DNA of 40,164 nucleotides from Terriglobia bacterium (GTDB taxonomy: Bacteria > Acidobacteriota > Terriglobia > Bryobacterales > Bryobacteraceae): assembly GCA_020073305.1 (NCBI GenBank), contig JAIQFK010000037.1, positions 1 through 40,164 of the forward strand. Direction: 5' to 3'. Position numbers and translations under genes: made by a program. Below the pieces are notes generated by a model. It was not told the origin of the DNA. It saw only the letters and a program-made list of their open reading frames with translations, and ran no database searches. Of this stretch, positions 8,062 through 15,668 are shown piece after piece; positions within the stretch are counted from its first letter, which is position 1; each line of letters begins with the position of its first letter.

Positions 8062-8096
8062 GATGCAATACTTGCACCTGCAAGTGCCGAATCTGC
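8062..8096. promoter_or_regulatory. TGCAG-N3-4-TTGC elements on both strands, copy 3
   Basis: Minus strand 8062-8079 reads AGGTGCAAGTATTGCATC (GG-N10-GC), pointing to the 7906 operon. Plus strand 8084-8096 reads GTGCCGAATCTGC (AG-N10-GC including the preceding base). The two face away from each other within 35 bp. Confidence 0.45.
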
Positions 8097-8113
8097 AGAT
8101 GCTCAGGTTTCGG

Positions 8114-8887
8114 CTATTCGGAAAAATCTTGATCAGCCGGAGGAAGTGTGAAGTAGAACGTCGAGCCGGCCCCGGGTGTCGATTCCACCCAGATTCGCCC
8201 GCCAAGGCACTCGATGGCCTTCTTGCAGAACGCGAGTCCCAGTCCGGTTCCAGGGCATTCCTTTCCGTGCAGACGCTTAAAGACGCCGAAAATGCGGTCG
8301 TGAAATGCCGGGTCTATGCCAGGACCATTGTCTTGCACGGAAAACACCCATTCCAGATTTCCTCGCTTGGAAGAAATATGAACGCGCGGATGGGGTGTGC
8401 CACAGTATTCTAGGGCATTTCGGATGAGGTGCTTCAGGACCTTTGTAAGTATCTCGGAATCTCCCATTACCGCCGGCAATGGATCATGAGTAACGACTGC
8501 ACTCCCATCGTTTAGCTGCCCGCCCATCGAGAGCAACAAGACGGCCTCCATATCCGTCCGTGACGGCGGCCTGTCGCCGGTATCGGTAACCGCGTACTCC
8601 ACCATGTCGGTCAGCAGCGATTGCATTCTGGCAACGCCGTCCCGGATATGGCTGAGGCATCGATCGGCGTCAGAATCCAGACGGCCGGCATACGATTCGG
8701 CCATCAGTTGACTATTCGCAGCTACGTCGCGGAGAAACTCGCGCAGGTGGTGAGCCGCAATCGAGACGAACTCTTCGAAGCCCCTGTTTGCTTGCTCCAA
8801 CTGCTTCTGTACCTGGAGACAACGCTCTGTTTCCTCGTCGAGTGCCCGGCGCAAATGTTCGATTTCATCTGTCGCGGAGTTATCCAT
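8114..8887 (-). CDS. Soluble histidine kinase paralogous to the kinase part of its neighbour
   Basis: 257 residues without membrane segments. A short coiled coil (residues ~8-40) leads to a HisKA-like helix, FVSIAAHHLREFLRDV, with the likely phospho-acceptor H46; the usual HDLREP reads HHLREF here. The ATPase domain shows the N box (HLIRNALEYC), G1 DNGPGID, FKRLHG and G2 GTGLGLAFCKK. The C-terminal half is clearly related to the end of the CheB/CheR kinase just upstream (FSVxDNGxGIDP, FKRLHGxExPGxGxGLAxCKK, GRIWVES in both). The start codon directly follows the stop of that gene (TGAATG), so translation is probably coupled. It has no sensor domain. Confidence 0.85.
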   Translation of the reverse strand: MDNSATDEIEHLRRALDEETERCLQVQKQLEQANRGFEEFVSIAAHHLREFLRDVAANSQLMAESYAGRLDSDADRCLSHIRDGVARMQSLLTDMVEYAVTDTGDRPPSRTDMEAVLLLSMGGQLNDGSAVVTHDPLPAVMGDSEILTKVLKHLIRNALEYCGTPHPRVHISSKRGNLEWVFSVQDNGPGIDPAFHDRIFGVFKRLHGKECPGTGLGLAFCKKAIECLGGRIWVESTPGAGSTFYFTLPPADQDFSE

Positions 8888-11800
8888 TCAGTACGTGCCG
8901 CCAGGATTGCCGGGGATCCGGCTCGGCACAACGTTCCGGGCAGGAATAGTGAATTTAAATGTGGCGCCTTGGCCGGTTTCCGACTCCACCCAAATCCGTC
9001 CGCTGAGACGCTCCACCACCTTTTTACATAGCGCAAGTCCAATGCCCGCGCCGGGAATCTCCGGTCCATGCAAACGCTTGAACATGCCGAAAACCCGCTC
9101 AGCATCTTGCGGATCGATACCGACTCCGTTGTCACTCACCGAGAACAGCCACCCTTCCGCATTTTTCTTGGCCGCGATATGGATTCTCGGAGTTTCTCCG
9201 CTTCTGTACTTGATCGAATTGGAGATGAGGTTCTGGAAGACCTGCCTGAGCATGACCTGGTCAGCCACCACGGTCGGCAACGGTTCAGAGGTGACTTTAG
9301 CTGCACTCTCTGCAATGACGGCCTGTAGGTTGGCCAGCGTCTTGGCCAGAACGTCGTTGCAGTCGACGGGGGCAAAGCTATCCTGGCCCTGCTCCGTAGT
9401 CTCCCAATAGGTAAGCAAGGCCTTCAGCAAGGCTTCTATCCTCAGCGCCCCCTCCACCGAATACCCAATGAATTTATCCGATTGCTCGCCCAGCTTTCCT
9501 TGATGTTCCCGTGCCAGTAACTGCGTGAAGTTCACCACCATCCGCACGGGCTCCTGGAGGTCATGCGTGAGCGCATAAGCGAAATTCTGAAGCTCCATAT
9601 TGGTCGCCTTGAGCGCGTCCTGAGCCCGTTTGCGGTCGGTCGTGTCCTCAATGGCGAGAAGAATGGTCCGCGCTTGCGCATTCGCATCGAAGACCTCGCG
9701 AGCGTTCAGCAGCATCACTTTCCGTCCAACGCGTGCGAATTCGTGCACCACCTCAAAGTCGCGGAATGCTGAGTGCGCGGGGAGGATGTTATCCAATAGT
9801 TCGCGCAGTTTCGGGATGTCCCATTGTCCTTCTCCCAGGTCGTAGATGAGCCGATCCTCGGTCTCCTGCGGCGTGACCTGGAACGTTTCATAGAACGCCT
9901 TGTTGGCGCTTACGACCCTCAGGTTGTGGTTCAGAATCACGAGAGGCTCCCGGACCGTCTCCACGATAGCTTCGGCGAAATCCAGACCGCGTTTCGCCGC
10001 ATCGATATCGATCAGCATCACTACGGCGCCGTCGATTTTCCCGTTCGGCCCTGTCGATGGCAATATGCGGAGCGAATACCAGTGCCCGTGCGCATCCCGG
10101 ATATTATGGGGCTTTCGATTGCCGCCTTCCATGGCATCCAGCAACAACTGTTGTAGATCAGGAAGTTCAATGTGAGGCTGGAGGTCAGTGATCAATCGCC
10201 CGGCATCGGATGCGATCAGATTCAACATGGGCTCGATGGTCCGGGTGAAGCGACGAATGCGCAGGTCCTTCCCAACCATGACCAGCGGGATGTTGATGCT
10301 TTCAAGAAGATTGCTCAGATCCCGGTTGACCTGGCTCAATTCCGTGTTACTGGTCTTGAGCTCTTCATTTAGTGTGTTCAGTTCTTCGTTGGCGGATTCC
10401 AACTCTTCTTGGGCGGTCTCCAGTTCCTCATTGCCCGCTTGAGCTTCTTCGCTTGCGGATTTGAGCTCTTCCAGGGCACTTTCCTTTTCGTCGATGATCG
10501 ATTGCAGGTACTCCTTGGTGGCCGCAAGCTCGCGCCGCAGCCGGGTGGCCTCTCGGCCGTTGTGCGAGGGTGTTTTGCGCTTCGCCGCAGTAGCCTTCGT
10601 GTTCCCCGGCTCTGGTCCAGCGGCCGGCGCCGTATCCTCGAACAGGATCAAGAAGTAGCGTTCTTTGGAAGAGGATTCCCGGAGCGGGATTACCTTGATC
10701 TTGACCTCGATGAACAGCCCGTTGCTTTCGAGTCGCAAGCCCTCCTCTTTGGCCACGGCGTTGTGTCCTCTGGCGGCTTGGATGGCCTTGTTCAGACCCG
10801 CTATCATGCCTTCCCGCACCATTTTCAGAACGTTATGGCTTAGCTCTCCCGTCGGCAGCTCGAGGTAGGGGCCCGTGCGTCCCCGGACCTGCACGATGTT
10901 CATGGCATCGTCAATGACGACGCCAGCAGGAGCGTATTCCGCCAGCGCCAACCGGTCGGCTTCTCTCTGCACATCTCGGATGTCCGTAGCAATCCACTCG
11001 CGGAAGTCCCCTCGGCCTCCAGTGCGGCGGCCCTCGCCAAGCGCGGGAGGCGGCGTGCCTGTGGCTGGCAGCGGGCAGAAGATTTTGTGTTTCTTCTCGA
11101 CTTGGTGAAACAAATCCGAAAGCGTGCCAATACTTTCCGACGGACCCAACACGAGGAAGCCCGCCGGCTTGAGGGCGTAGTGAAATGTCGACAGCACCTT
11201 GCGCTGCAATACCGCTCCAAGGTAGATCAGCACGTTACAGCAACTGATGAGGTCCAACTTGGAAAAAGGCGGGTCGCGCGCCAGGTCGTGCCTTGCGAAA
11301 ACGCACACGTCACGAATGCTCTTCGCGATCTGGTAGCCGCGTTCCGACCTCGTGAAGAAGCGCGCCAACTGTTTCGGCGAGATAGGGCCCAGCGCCGCCG
11401 GGGTGTATATGCCCACGCGGGCTTTTTCGATTGCCGTTTCGCTGATATCCGTGGCGAAAACCTGAAATGGAACCGTTAAAGCCGCATCGTCCAGGAATTC
11501 GATCATACTGATTGCGATCGAATAAGCTTCCTCGCCAGTGGCGCACCCTGGTACCCAGATCCGGATGGGATCTTCGGGTACTTGATGAGCAAGAAGAGCG
11601 GGAAAAACTTTTTTCTTCAATTCCTGGAAGACCGCGGGTTCCCGAAAGAATGCGGTAACTGTGATAAAAAAGTCCTCGCACAGCGCGCTTGCTTCCTTGT
11701 GGTTCGTTCCGAGATCCGCGATGTAGTCTTCCAGCCTCTCAAATCCGCGGAGAGCCATGCGCCGCCTTATGCGCCGCTTGATGGTGCTGTGTTTATAGTG

Positions 11801-12652
11801 AGTGAAATCCACTCCGGTGGCGCTCCGCAACAGCCGGAATACCTTGCCTAGTTCGGCATCCGCCTCGTGCGCTGGTTCAATACTTTGACGATCGAGTCTG
11901 ACATAAGAATGGGGCGCCATGGTCGCCAGTTGCCGGGCGATCCCGGCTGGCGGCAGCACAAAATCCACCGCACCCGCAGCGATGGCGCTTCCCGGCATGC
12001 CGTCGAACCTCGCCGAGCGCTTCTCCTGAGCGAACGTGATGCCACCTTCCGCCTTTATCGTTTCGAGGCCAATCGTCCCATCCGATCCAGTTCCTGACAG
12101 AACCACGCCGAAGGCTTTGCTGCCGCGATCTTTCGCCAGGGTGCGCAGGAAAGAGTCGACAGGCATGTTTCGGCCACTCTCCGGACGGGGAGGGGTGTGC
12201 AGGACTCCACCGGAAATGCCTAAATTGCATCTGGGTGGAATCACGTAAACGTGATTGGCCTCGGCGCGCGTGTCGCCCTTTACCTCGGCGACTGGCATCT
12301 TGCTTACCTTGGCAAGCAACTGAGTCAGATGGCTATCGTGCTTCGGGTCAAGATGCTGAATCAGCACGAATGCCATGCCGGTGTCATCCGGCAGATGGCC
12401 GAGCAACTCCGTGAATGCCTCCAGTCCACCGGCGGAGGCCCCTATGCCAACAATTGGGAATGAACCGTTGGCGGCCACCGGGGAGACGGGCTTCAGCGCA
12501 GATTTCGTGACGTTCTTCAGCGCTTCGGCGGCGACTCGGCGGAGTGGCGAGTGCGACACGAGCGGCGTACTCGCGGCCTTGCGTGCCGGACGTCTGCCAG
12601 CGTTCTTCTTTGCCACACCACCCATGCCTTTCGCCGGACTCACAGCACGCAT
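8888..12652 (-). CDS. CheB-CheR-PAS-histidine kinase fusion protein
   Basis: 1254 residues. A CheB methylesterase domain (~65-245) has the catalytic triad S73 (GASAGG), H100 (QHLDP) and D191 (SGTGSDGT). A CheR methyltransferase domain (~265-525) has the SAM motif GCATGEEAYSIA and a CNVLIYL segment. PAS-like regions flank a glutamate-rich coiled coil (~700-770), and the kinase end shows THDLQEPVRM with the phospho-His near 1030, N box LISNSIKY, DNGVGID and GAGIGLALCKK. The CheB part lacks a receiver domain. Known role: such fusions occur in many soil bacteria; signal and target are mostly unknown. The start may lie downstream (ATG at 12625), because a sigma-54-like site overlaps the ATG at 12652. 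Confidence 0.92.
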   Translation of the reverse strand: MRAVSPAKGMGGVAKKNAGRRPARKAASTPLVSHSPLRRVAAEALKNVTKSALKPVSPVAANGSFPIVGIGASAGGLEAFTELLGHLPDDTGMAFVLIQHLDPKHDSHLTQLLAKVSKMPVAEVKGDTRAEANHVYVIPPRCNLGISGGVLHTPPRPESGRNMPVDSFLRTLAKDRGSKAFGVVLSGTGSDGTIGLETIKAEGGITFAQEKRSARFDGMPGSAIAAGAVDFVLPPAGIARQLATMAPHSYVRLDRQSIEPAHEADAELGKVFRLLRSATGVDFTHYKHSTIKRRIRRRMALRGFERLEDYIADLGTNHKEASALCEDFFITVTAFFREPAVFQELKKKVFPALLAHQVPEDPIRIWVPGCATGEEAYSIAISMIEFLDDAALTVPFQVFATDISETAIEKARVGIYTPAALGPISPKQLARFFTRSERGYQIAKSIRDVCVFARHDLARDPPFSKLDLISCCNVLIYLGAVLQRKVLSTFHYALKPAGFLVLGPSESIGTLSDLFHQVEKKHKIFCPLPATGTPPPALGEGRRTGGRGDFREWIATDIRDVQREADRLALAEYAPAGVVIDDAMNIVQVRGRTGPYLELPTGELSHNVLKMVREGMIAGLNKAIQAARGHNAVAKEEGLRLESNGLFIEVKIKVIPLRESSSKERYFLILFEDTAPAAGPEPGNTKATAAKRKTPSHNGREATRLRRELAATKEYLQSIIDEKESALEELKSASEEAQAGNEELETAQEELESANEELNTLNEELKTSNTELSQVNRDLSNLLESINIPLVMVGKDLRIRRFTRTIEPMLNLIASDAGRLITDLQPHIELPDLQQLLLDAMEGGNRKPHNIRDAHGHWYSLRILPSTGPNGKIDGAVVMLIDIDAAKRGLDFAEAIVETVREPLVILNHNLRVVSANKAFYETFQVTPQETEDRLIYDLGEGQWDIPKLRELLDNILPAHSAFRDFEVVHEFARVGRKVMLLNAREVFDANAQARTILLAIEDTTDRKRAQDALKATNMELQNFAYALTHDLQEPVRMVVNFTQLLAREHQGKLGEQSDKFIGYSVEGALRIEALLKALLTYWETTEQGQDSFAPVDCNDVLAKTLANLQAVIAESAAKVTSEPLPTVVADQVMLRQVFQNLISNSIKYRSGETPRIHIAAKKNAEGWLFSVSDNGVGIDPQDAERVFGMFKRLHGPEIPGAGIGLALCKKVVERLSGRIWVESETGQGATFKFTIPARNVVPSRIPGNPGGTY

Positions 12653-12659
12653 CGTGCCA
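12644..12659 (-). promoter_or_regulatory. Sigma-54-like site overlapping the annotated start of the CheB/CheR kinase
   Basis: The minus strand reads TGGCACGATGCGTGCT, with a perfect -24 box (TGGCACG) and GG-N10-GC spacing; the -12 box is GTGCT instead of TTGCA. If real, transcription would begin near 12633 and translation at the ATG at 12625 or later, making the annotated first nine residues untranslated. Confidence 0.35.
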
Positions 12660-12756
12660 GTAAGCTAGTTCGCATACGGCGTCGTTAACTTGCTTGAATT
12701 GTAACGCAGCCAGTGGTGTCCAGCCGAAACCTCGCTGCTGAAGATGTTACGGAACT

Positions 12757-12793
12757 GAGCAATATTGACCAGACAGCGACTTCAACCTAGATT
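12757..12793 (+). promoter_or_regulatory. Sigma-70-type promoter containing a shared 19-mer
   Basis: The 19-mer GAGCAATATTGACCAGACA (12757-12775) contains TTGACC at 12765-12770, followed after 17 bp by TAGATT at 12788-12793. This is a good -35/-10 pair. It reads towards the gene starting at 12815, with GGAG at 12800-12803. The same 19-mer occurs at 16298-16316 on the minus strand. Confidence 0.6.
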
Positions 12794-12814
12794 TAACCTG
12801 GAGCGTCGGGTGAT

Positions 12815-13072
12815 ATGGACCTTCAGAAGGTTCTCACGGACCTTCGCGAACAACGTGACCTGGTTGAAGCAGTAATATCGGCCCTACAAAGGATCAGCGG
12901 CCAGCAAACGCCCCGAAGAGGCCGGCCACCCAAATGGCTGACAGCGAAGCGAATCCACGCGTCCAAAAATGGCACCAACGGCTCAGTGAATGGGGCACTT
13001 CATCTGCCTACTCCAAGAAAATCAGCCAGCAATTCCACGTTCGCCGCAACTGGACAGGGCTCGGGGGATTAA
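12815..13072 (+). CDS. Small AT-hook-like protein
   Basis: 85 residues. The first ~30 (MDLQKVLTDLREQRDLVEAV) form a helical, coiled-coil-like segment, followed by PRRGRPPKW, an AT-hook-like RGRP core, and a basic, Ser/Thr-rich tail. Small acidobacterial proteins of this layout (helical N-terminus plus RRGRPPKW) are common, but their role is not established. AT hooks bind the minor groove of AT-rich DNA; DNA binding here is inferred. The gene starts a plus-strand run with the half receiver (7 nt apart) and a response regulator. Confidence 0.7.
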   Translation: MDLQKVLTDLREQRDLVEAVISALQRISGQQTPRRGRPPKWLTAKRIHASKNGTNGSVNGALHLPTPRKSASNSTFAATGQGSGD

Positions 13073-13078
13073 GCACGC

Positions 13079-13234
13079 ATGCCTGATCGGTCTTCGCCTC
13101 GCAGCAAGACGGTGCTGGTCTACAGTCACGATTACGCCGCCTTACAGGTCATTCGCGACTTCCTGGAACCACTCGGATTTACGGTCGAAGTTGTGCCTGC
13201 ACCCGAAGGAAATTCGGTGGCGGATCCGTCGTGA
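13079..13234 (+). CDS. 51-residue half receiver domain
   Basis: An ATG at 13079, seven nt after the previous stop, opens a 51-residue frame with KTVLVYSHDYAALQVIRDFL and EPLGFTVEVV. This looks like the first beta-alpha-beta unit of a response-regulator receiver (compare VLVVDDD...LRDFLEPLGFTVEVA), but the acidic pair is replaced by SH and the phosphorylation-site half is missing. Codon use resembles its neighbours, and it ends 11 nt before the full response regulator at 13246. It may be a degraded regulator or a small receiver mimic. Too short to classify with confidence. Confidence 0.5.
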   Translation: MPDRSSPRSKTVLVYSHDYAALQVIRDFLEPLGFTVEVVPAPEGNSVADPS

Positions 13235-13245
13235 GTTAGCTGCCT

Positions 13246-13641
13246 ATGGAACCGGACAAGTCAAGTCAAACGATTTTGGTGGTCGACGATGACTGCTCAA
13301 TTCGGACATTTGTAAAGCTTTTTCTGGAAATTGAAGGATATGCCGTGCTCATAGCTCACGATGCAGAGACCGCGATGAAGCTATATACGGAGCACCAGTC
13401 CACAGTTGCGCTGTTGTTAACCGACGTGGTTATGCCGAACATGAACGGTTTGGAACTGGCCGATCAGCTCTTGAGCCGGGAACCGCAACTACCAATTCTC
13501 TTCATGTCGGGTAGCGAGGACGCCAGCCGCGGTATCGGCTGTGTGGCCAAACCATTTACGGTAGCAGGTTTGATCCGCAGAGTCGGTGAGGTGCTGGAAT
13601 CGCGGTCGCCTGCCCAGCTTGCTCGAACCGCTGCGGCCTAG
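13246..13641 (+). CDS. Single-domain response regulator (CheY-like)
   Basis: 131 residues, one receiver domain. Visible: ILVVDDDCSIRTFVKLFLEI with the acidic triad, LLLTDVVMPNMNGLELA with the phospho-acceptor Asp, ILFMSGSED with the switch Ser, and VAKPF with the conserved Lys. There is no output domain, so it acts by protein contacts or in a phosphorelay. It is the last gene of a short plus-strand group and converges with another single-domain regulator at 13654. The two kinases at 8114-12652 are plausible donors, from proximity only. Confidence 0.85.
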   Translation: MEPDKSSQTILVVDDDCSIRTFVKLFLEIEGYAVLIAHDAETAMKLYTEHQSTVALLLTDVVMPNMNGLELADQLLSREPQLPILFMSGSEDASRGIGCVAKPFTVAGLIRRVGEVLESRSPAQLARTAAA

Positions 13642-13653
13642 AAGCCAGTGGTT

Positions 13654-14118
13654 TCAGGCGGCCGCGTGCCCGGCCAGCAGGTCCTTTATGAGTTTGCCAA
13701 TCTCCAAGAACTGATCCAGCCCTGCAGGTTTGGTGACGAATTGCGCTACCCCGAGATCCATGAGTCGCGTCCGGTCGCGCCGGGATTGTGAAGAACTCCA
13801 CGCGCACACCAAAGCCCTGGCGAGATGTTTGGTCTCGTGGATCTCGCGCAAGATGTCTTCGCCGTTATACTTGGACAGGTTCAAGTCCACCAGGATCAGG
13901 TCTGGAATCGGCGCATCCGCATAGGCGCCTTCCCTGCGAATGAATGCCAGGGCTTCGCCTCCATCCGCAAGATGAGTCAGTTCAAATAGAAAATCTTGCT
14001 GATTCATCGCCCGCTGGAGAAGGAAGACATCCGAACTGTTGTCTTCAATCACGAGGACCCGGGCAGGAGAAACCGCCGAAGCTTGCTTCACGCCTATTCC
14101 TATTGCTAATTGTCTCAT
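13654..14118 (-). CDS. Rcp1-type single-domain response regulator
   Basis: 154 residues from the ATG at 14118; an ATG at 14139 is also possible, and the frame stays open to 14466. The receiver shows ARVLVIEDNSSDVFLLQRAM, LADGGEALAFIRREG, the phospho-acceptor Asp in DLILVDLNLSKYNGEDIL, and VTKPAGLDQF with the conserved Lys. The long loop after the second beta strand (ADAPIPDLIL) and the LxLPxxxG-like region resemble Rcp1, the response regulator of bacterial phytochrome kinases. The usual LTSS reads AWSSS, an uncommon change near the switch residue. It is a likely partner of the PAS or phytochrome-type kinases nearby. Confidence 0.82.
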   Translation of the reverse strand: MRQLAIGIGVKQASAVSPARVLVIEDNSSDVFLLQRAMNQQDFLFELTHLADGGEALAFIRREGAYADAPIPDLILVDLNLSKYNGEDILREIHETKHLARALVCAWSSSQSRRDRTRLMDLGVAQFVTKPAGLDQFLEIGKLIKDLLAGHAAA

Positions 14119-14171
14119 TTCTCTGACTCGGTGACTCATTCCAGAGCAGGTGAAACTTGCCTTTGCCCTCA

Positions 14172-14285
14172 CTATGAACCGCGGATGGTTTTCTTGTCCC
14201 ATTGGTCTGCCTGAAGGCTTGGTAGCAGGGCAGCGCCGATACATCCAGCGAAGGCCGCCAAAGCAATATTCGATAGATACTTCAT
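14172..14285 (-). pseudogene. Truncated N-terminus of a secreted DQWDKKT-type protein
   Basis: A 37-residue frame starts at the ATG at 14285 with AAGGAG about 10 nt upstream: MKYLSNIALAAFAGCIGAAL, then LPSLQADQWDKKTIRGS and a stop. A signal peptide ending QADQWDKKT is, from memory, the start of a widespread acidobacterial secreted protein that continues TIVTFNEPVEIPG. Here the similarity ends right after KKTI and the frame closes four codons later. The ribosome-binding site and signal peptide are intact, so a short peptide could still be made. Cause of truncation (deletion or recombination) is not visible. Confidence 0.6.
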
Positions 14286-14383
14286 TCTTCTTGATCTCCT
14301 TGTCTCCCTTCTCTAGGCAGATTGGGCACCAAACCTGAAACTCCCTGGAAACCGATCCTGACGACAGAACTGGTTGAGGATTG

Positions 14384-14416
14384 TGCAATTCCTGCCATCG
14401 AAAGTGCAGGAACTGC
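14384..14416. promoter_or_regulatory. TGCAG-type elements, copy 4
   Basis: Plus strand 14404-14416 GTGCAGGAACTGC (AG-N10-GC with the preceding base). Minus strand 14384-14397 TGGCAGGAATTGCA resembles sigma-54 boxes but is 2 bp too short between GG and GC. Both lie upstream of the truncated gene at 14285. Confidence 0.4.
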
Positions 14417-14458
14417 TGCGAAATGCAGAATGCCCGCCCGTTGATCGTGGAGAAGCCA

Positions 14459-14683
14459 TCATCCAACTGCGCGACTAGTCAGGTTAGATATCATTCGAGC
14501 TTTACGCCAGAGGCTTTTTAAACTGATGTACGACCAATAGGGCAAGGAGGGCAGGAAACGCAGGGCGTATTCGTACTGCCCGCAATTGCAGCATTTGTAG
14601 GCTCTGCTAAAGATGCACTTCTCCCAAAAAGTGCGGTGCACCCGGTTCAAAGCGCGAGCCTGACAGGCCTGACAGGAACGCAC
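14459..14683 (-). CDS. Small zinc-ribbon protein
   Basis: 74 residues. Two CxxC knuckles are visible: CQAC at residues 4-7 and CCNC at about 31-34, separated by RALNRVHRTFWEKCIF. This CxxC-RVHRxxxE-CxxC spacing matches small zinc-ribbon proteins often found in Acidobacteria. A more hydrophobic, aromatic part (LPSLPYWSYISLKSLW) follows, possibly membrane-associated. It starts 3 nt after the stop of the DUF3309 gene and is probably co-transcribed with it. Function unknown. Confidence 0.6.
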   Translation of the reverse strand: MRSCQACQARALNRVHRTFWEKCIFSRAYKCCNCGQYEYALRFLPSLPYWSYISLKSLWRKARMISNLTSRAVG

Positions 14684-14686
14684 TCT

Positions 14687-14833
14687 CTAAATGCGCCCCA
14701 ACAATGCCAGCACAATTACCACCAACAGAACGGTGCCCAGTATCCCACTGGGACGGTAGCCCCAGCTTCGACTATGTGGCCACGCCGGGACAACTGCCAG
14801 CAGCAGCACGATCAACAAAATAACCAGCAACAT
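14687..14833 (-). CDS. DUF3309-family small membrane protein
   Basis: 48 residues from the ATG at 14833 (AAGGAG upstream): MLLVILLIVLLLAVVPAWPH, then SRSWGYRPSGILGTVLLVVI and a GRI end. The WPHSRxWGYxPSG core between two membrane helices is the DUF3309 signature. Role unknown. It is divergently placed to the Crp/Fnr gene, with the facing upstream regions sharing about 165 bp. Confidence 0.85.
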   Translation of the reverse strand: MLLVILLIVLLLAVVPAWPHSRSWGYRPSGILGTVLLVVIVLALLGRI

Positions 14834-14999
14834 GTTTCTTCTCCTTAGCGCTCTTCGGCAAAATGACTCCAAGCGAATTCGGCTAACTTCCCTAGAGAGC
14901 ACGTGTTGCTCCATTCCTATGTATGCCAGCACCGTCATGGCGACCGACTTGCTCACAGAAAGAAAACCGATGCTCGAGTTGGCCGTTCAGAGGCTGTGT

Positions 15000-15668
15000 A
15001 TGAAACCGAAAGAAGAGATTCCATTCGATCCCAAGGTCTTTCTGACCAAGGCTGGCAACGGAAGTAACACCACGGAATACCGTAAGAAACAGGTGGTCTT
15101 CTCGCAGAGCGACTCGGCCGACGCCATCTTTTACATTCAAAAAGGCAAGGTCAAGCTCACGGTCGTCTCCGACCACGGCAAAGAAGCGGTCATCGCTATT
15201 TTGGGTGTCGGTGACTTCCTTGGCGAGGGGTGCCTGGCGGGCCGGCCGTTGTACCTGGGAACCGCCACGGCAATGTCCGAGTGCTCGATCGTGCGGCTGG
15301 GGAAACCGAGCATGATCCGGTTGCTGCACGAGGAACCCGCCTTTTCCGAGCTGTTCGTCTCCTATCTGCTCTCGCGCAACATTCGGATTGAGGAGGATCT
15401 GGTAGATCAGCTCTTCAATTCCAGTGAGAAGAGGTTGGCGCGGGTGCTTCTGCTTTTGGCTAATTTCGGGAAAGAAGGCAAACCGGAGCCCGTTATCGCC
15501 AAGATCAGCCAGGAGACGCTGGCGGAGATGATTGGCACCACTCGCTCCAGAGTCAGCTTCTTCATGAACAAGTTTCGGAAACTGGGGTTCATTGAGTATA
15601 ACGGCGGACTACATAACGGCGGACTGCACGTTCACAGCTCGCTGCTGAATATCGTCCTGCACGACTGA
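15000..15668 (+). CDS. Crp/Fnr-family transcription regulator
   Basis: 222 residues from the ATG at 15000 (AGAGG six nt upstream, and homologues recalled as starting MKPKxEIPFDPKVFL); the frame is open back to 14832. The cyclic-nucleotide-binding fold spans ~20-140 (VVFSQSDSADAIFYIQKGKV, VGDFLGEGCLAGRP). The helix-turn-helix is at ~170-205 (ISQETLAEMIGTTRSRVSFF, MNKFRKLGFIEY). There is no Fnr-type cysteine cluster. A 15-bp tandem duplication near the end adds five residues (NGGLHNGGLHVHSS). It acts in the cytoplasm as a DNA-binding dimer; ligand unknown. Confidence 0.88.
   Translation: MKPKEEIPFDPKVFLTKAGNGSNTTEYRKKQVVFSQSDSADAIFYIQKGKVKLTVVSDHGKEAVIAILGVGDFLGEGCLAGRPLYLGTATAMSECSIVRLGKPSMIRLLHEEPAFSELFVSYLLSRNIRIEEDLVDQLFNSSEKRLARVLLLLANFGKEGKPEPVIAKISQETLAEMIGTTRSRVSFFMNKFRKLGFIEYNGGLHNGGLHVHSSLLNIVLHD
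15598..15627 (+). repeat. 15-bp tandem duplication in the Crp/Fnr gene
   Basis: Two adjacent copies, ATAACGGCGGACTAC and ATAACGGCGGACTGC, differ at one base and encode (Y/H)NGGLHNGGLH. The reading frame is kept. Confidence 0.85.

Noticed and set aside
14119-14466. N-terminal extension of the response regulator, with a CPIC segment
   Set aside because: The added 116 residues have no domain, overlap a truncated secreted-protein gene in another frame, and relatives start near the receiver.
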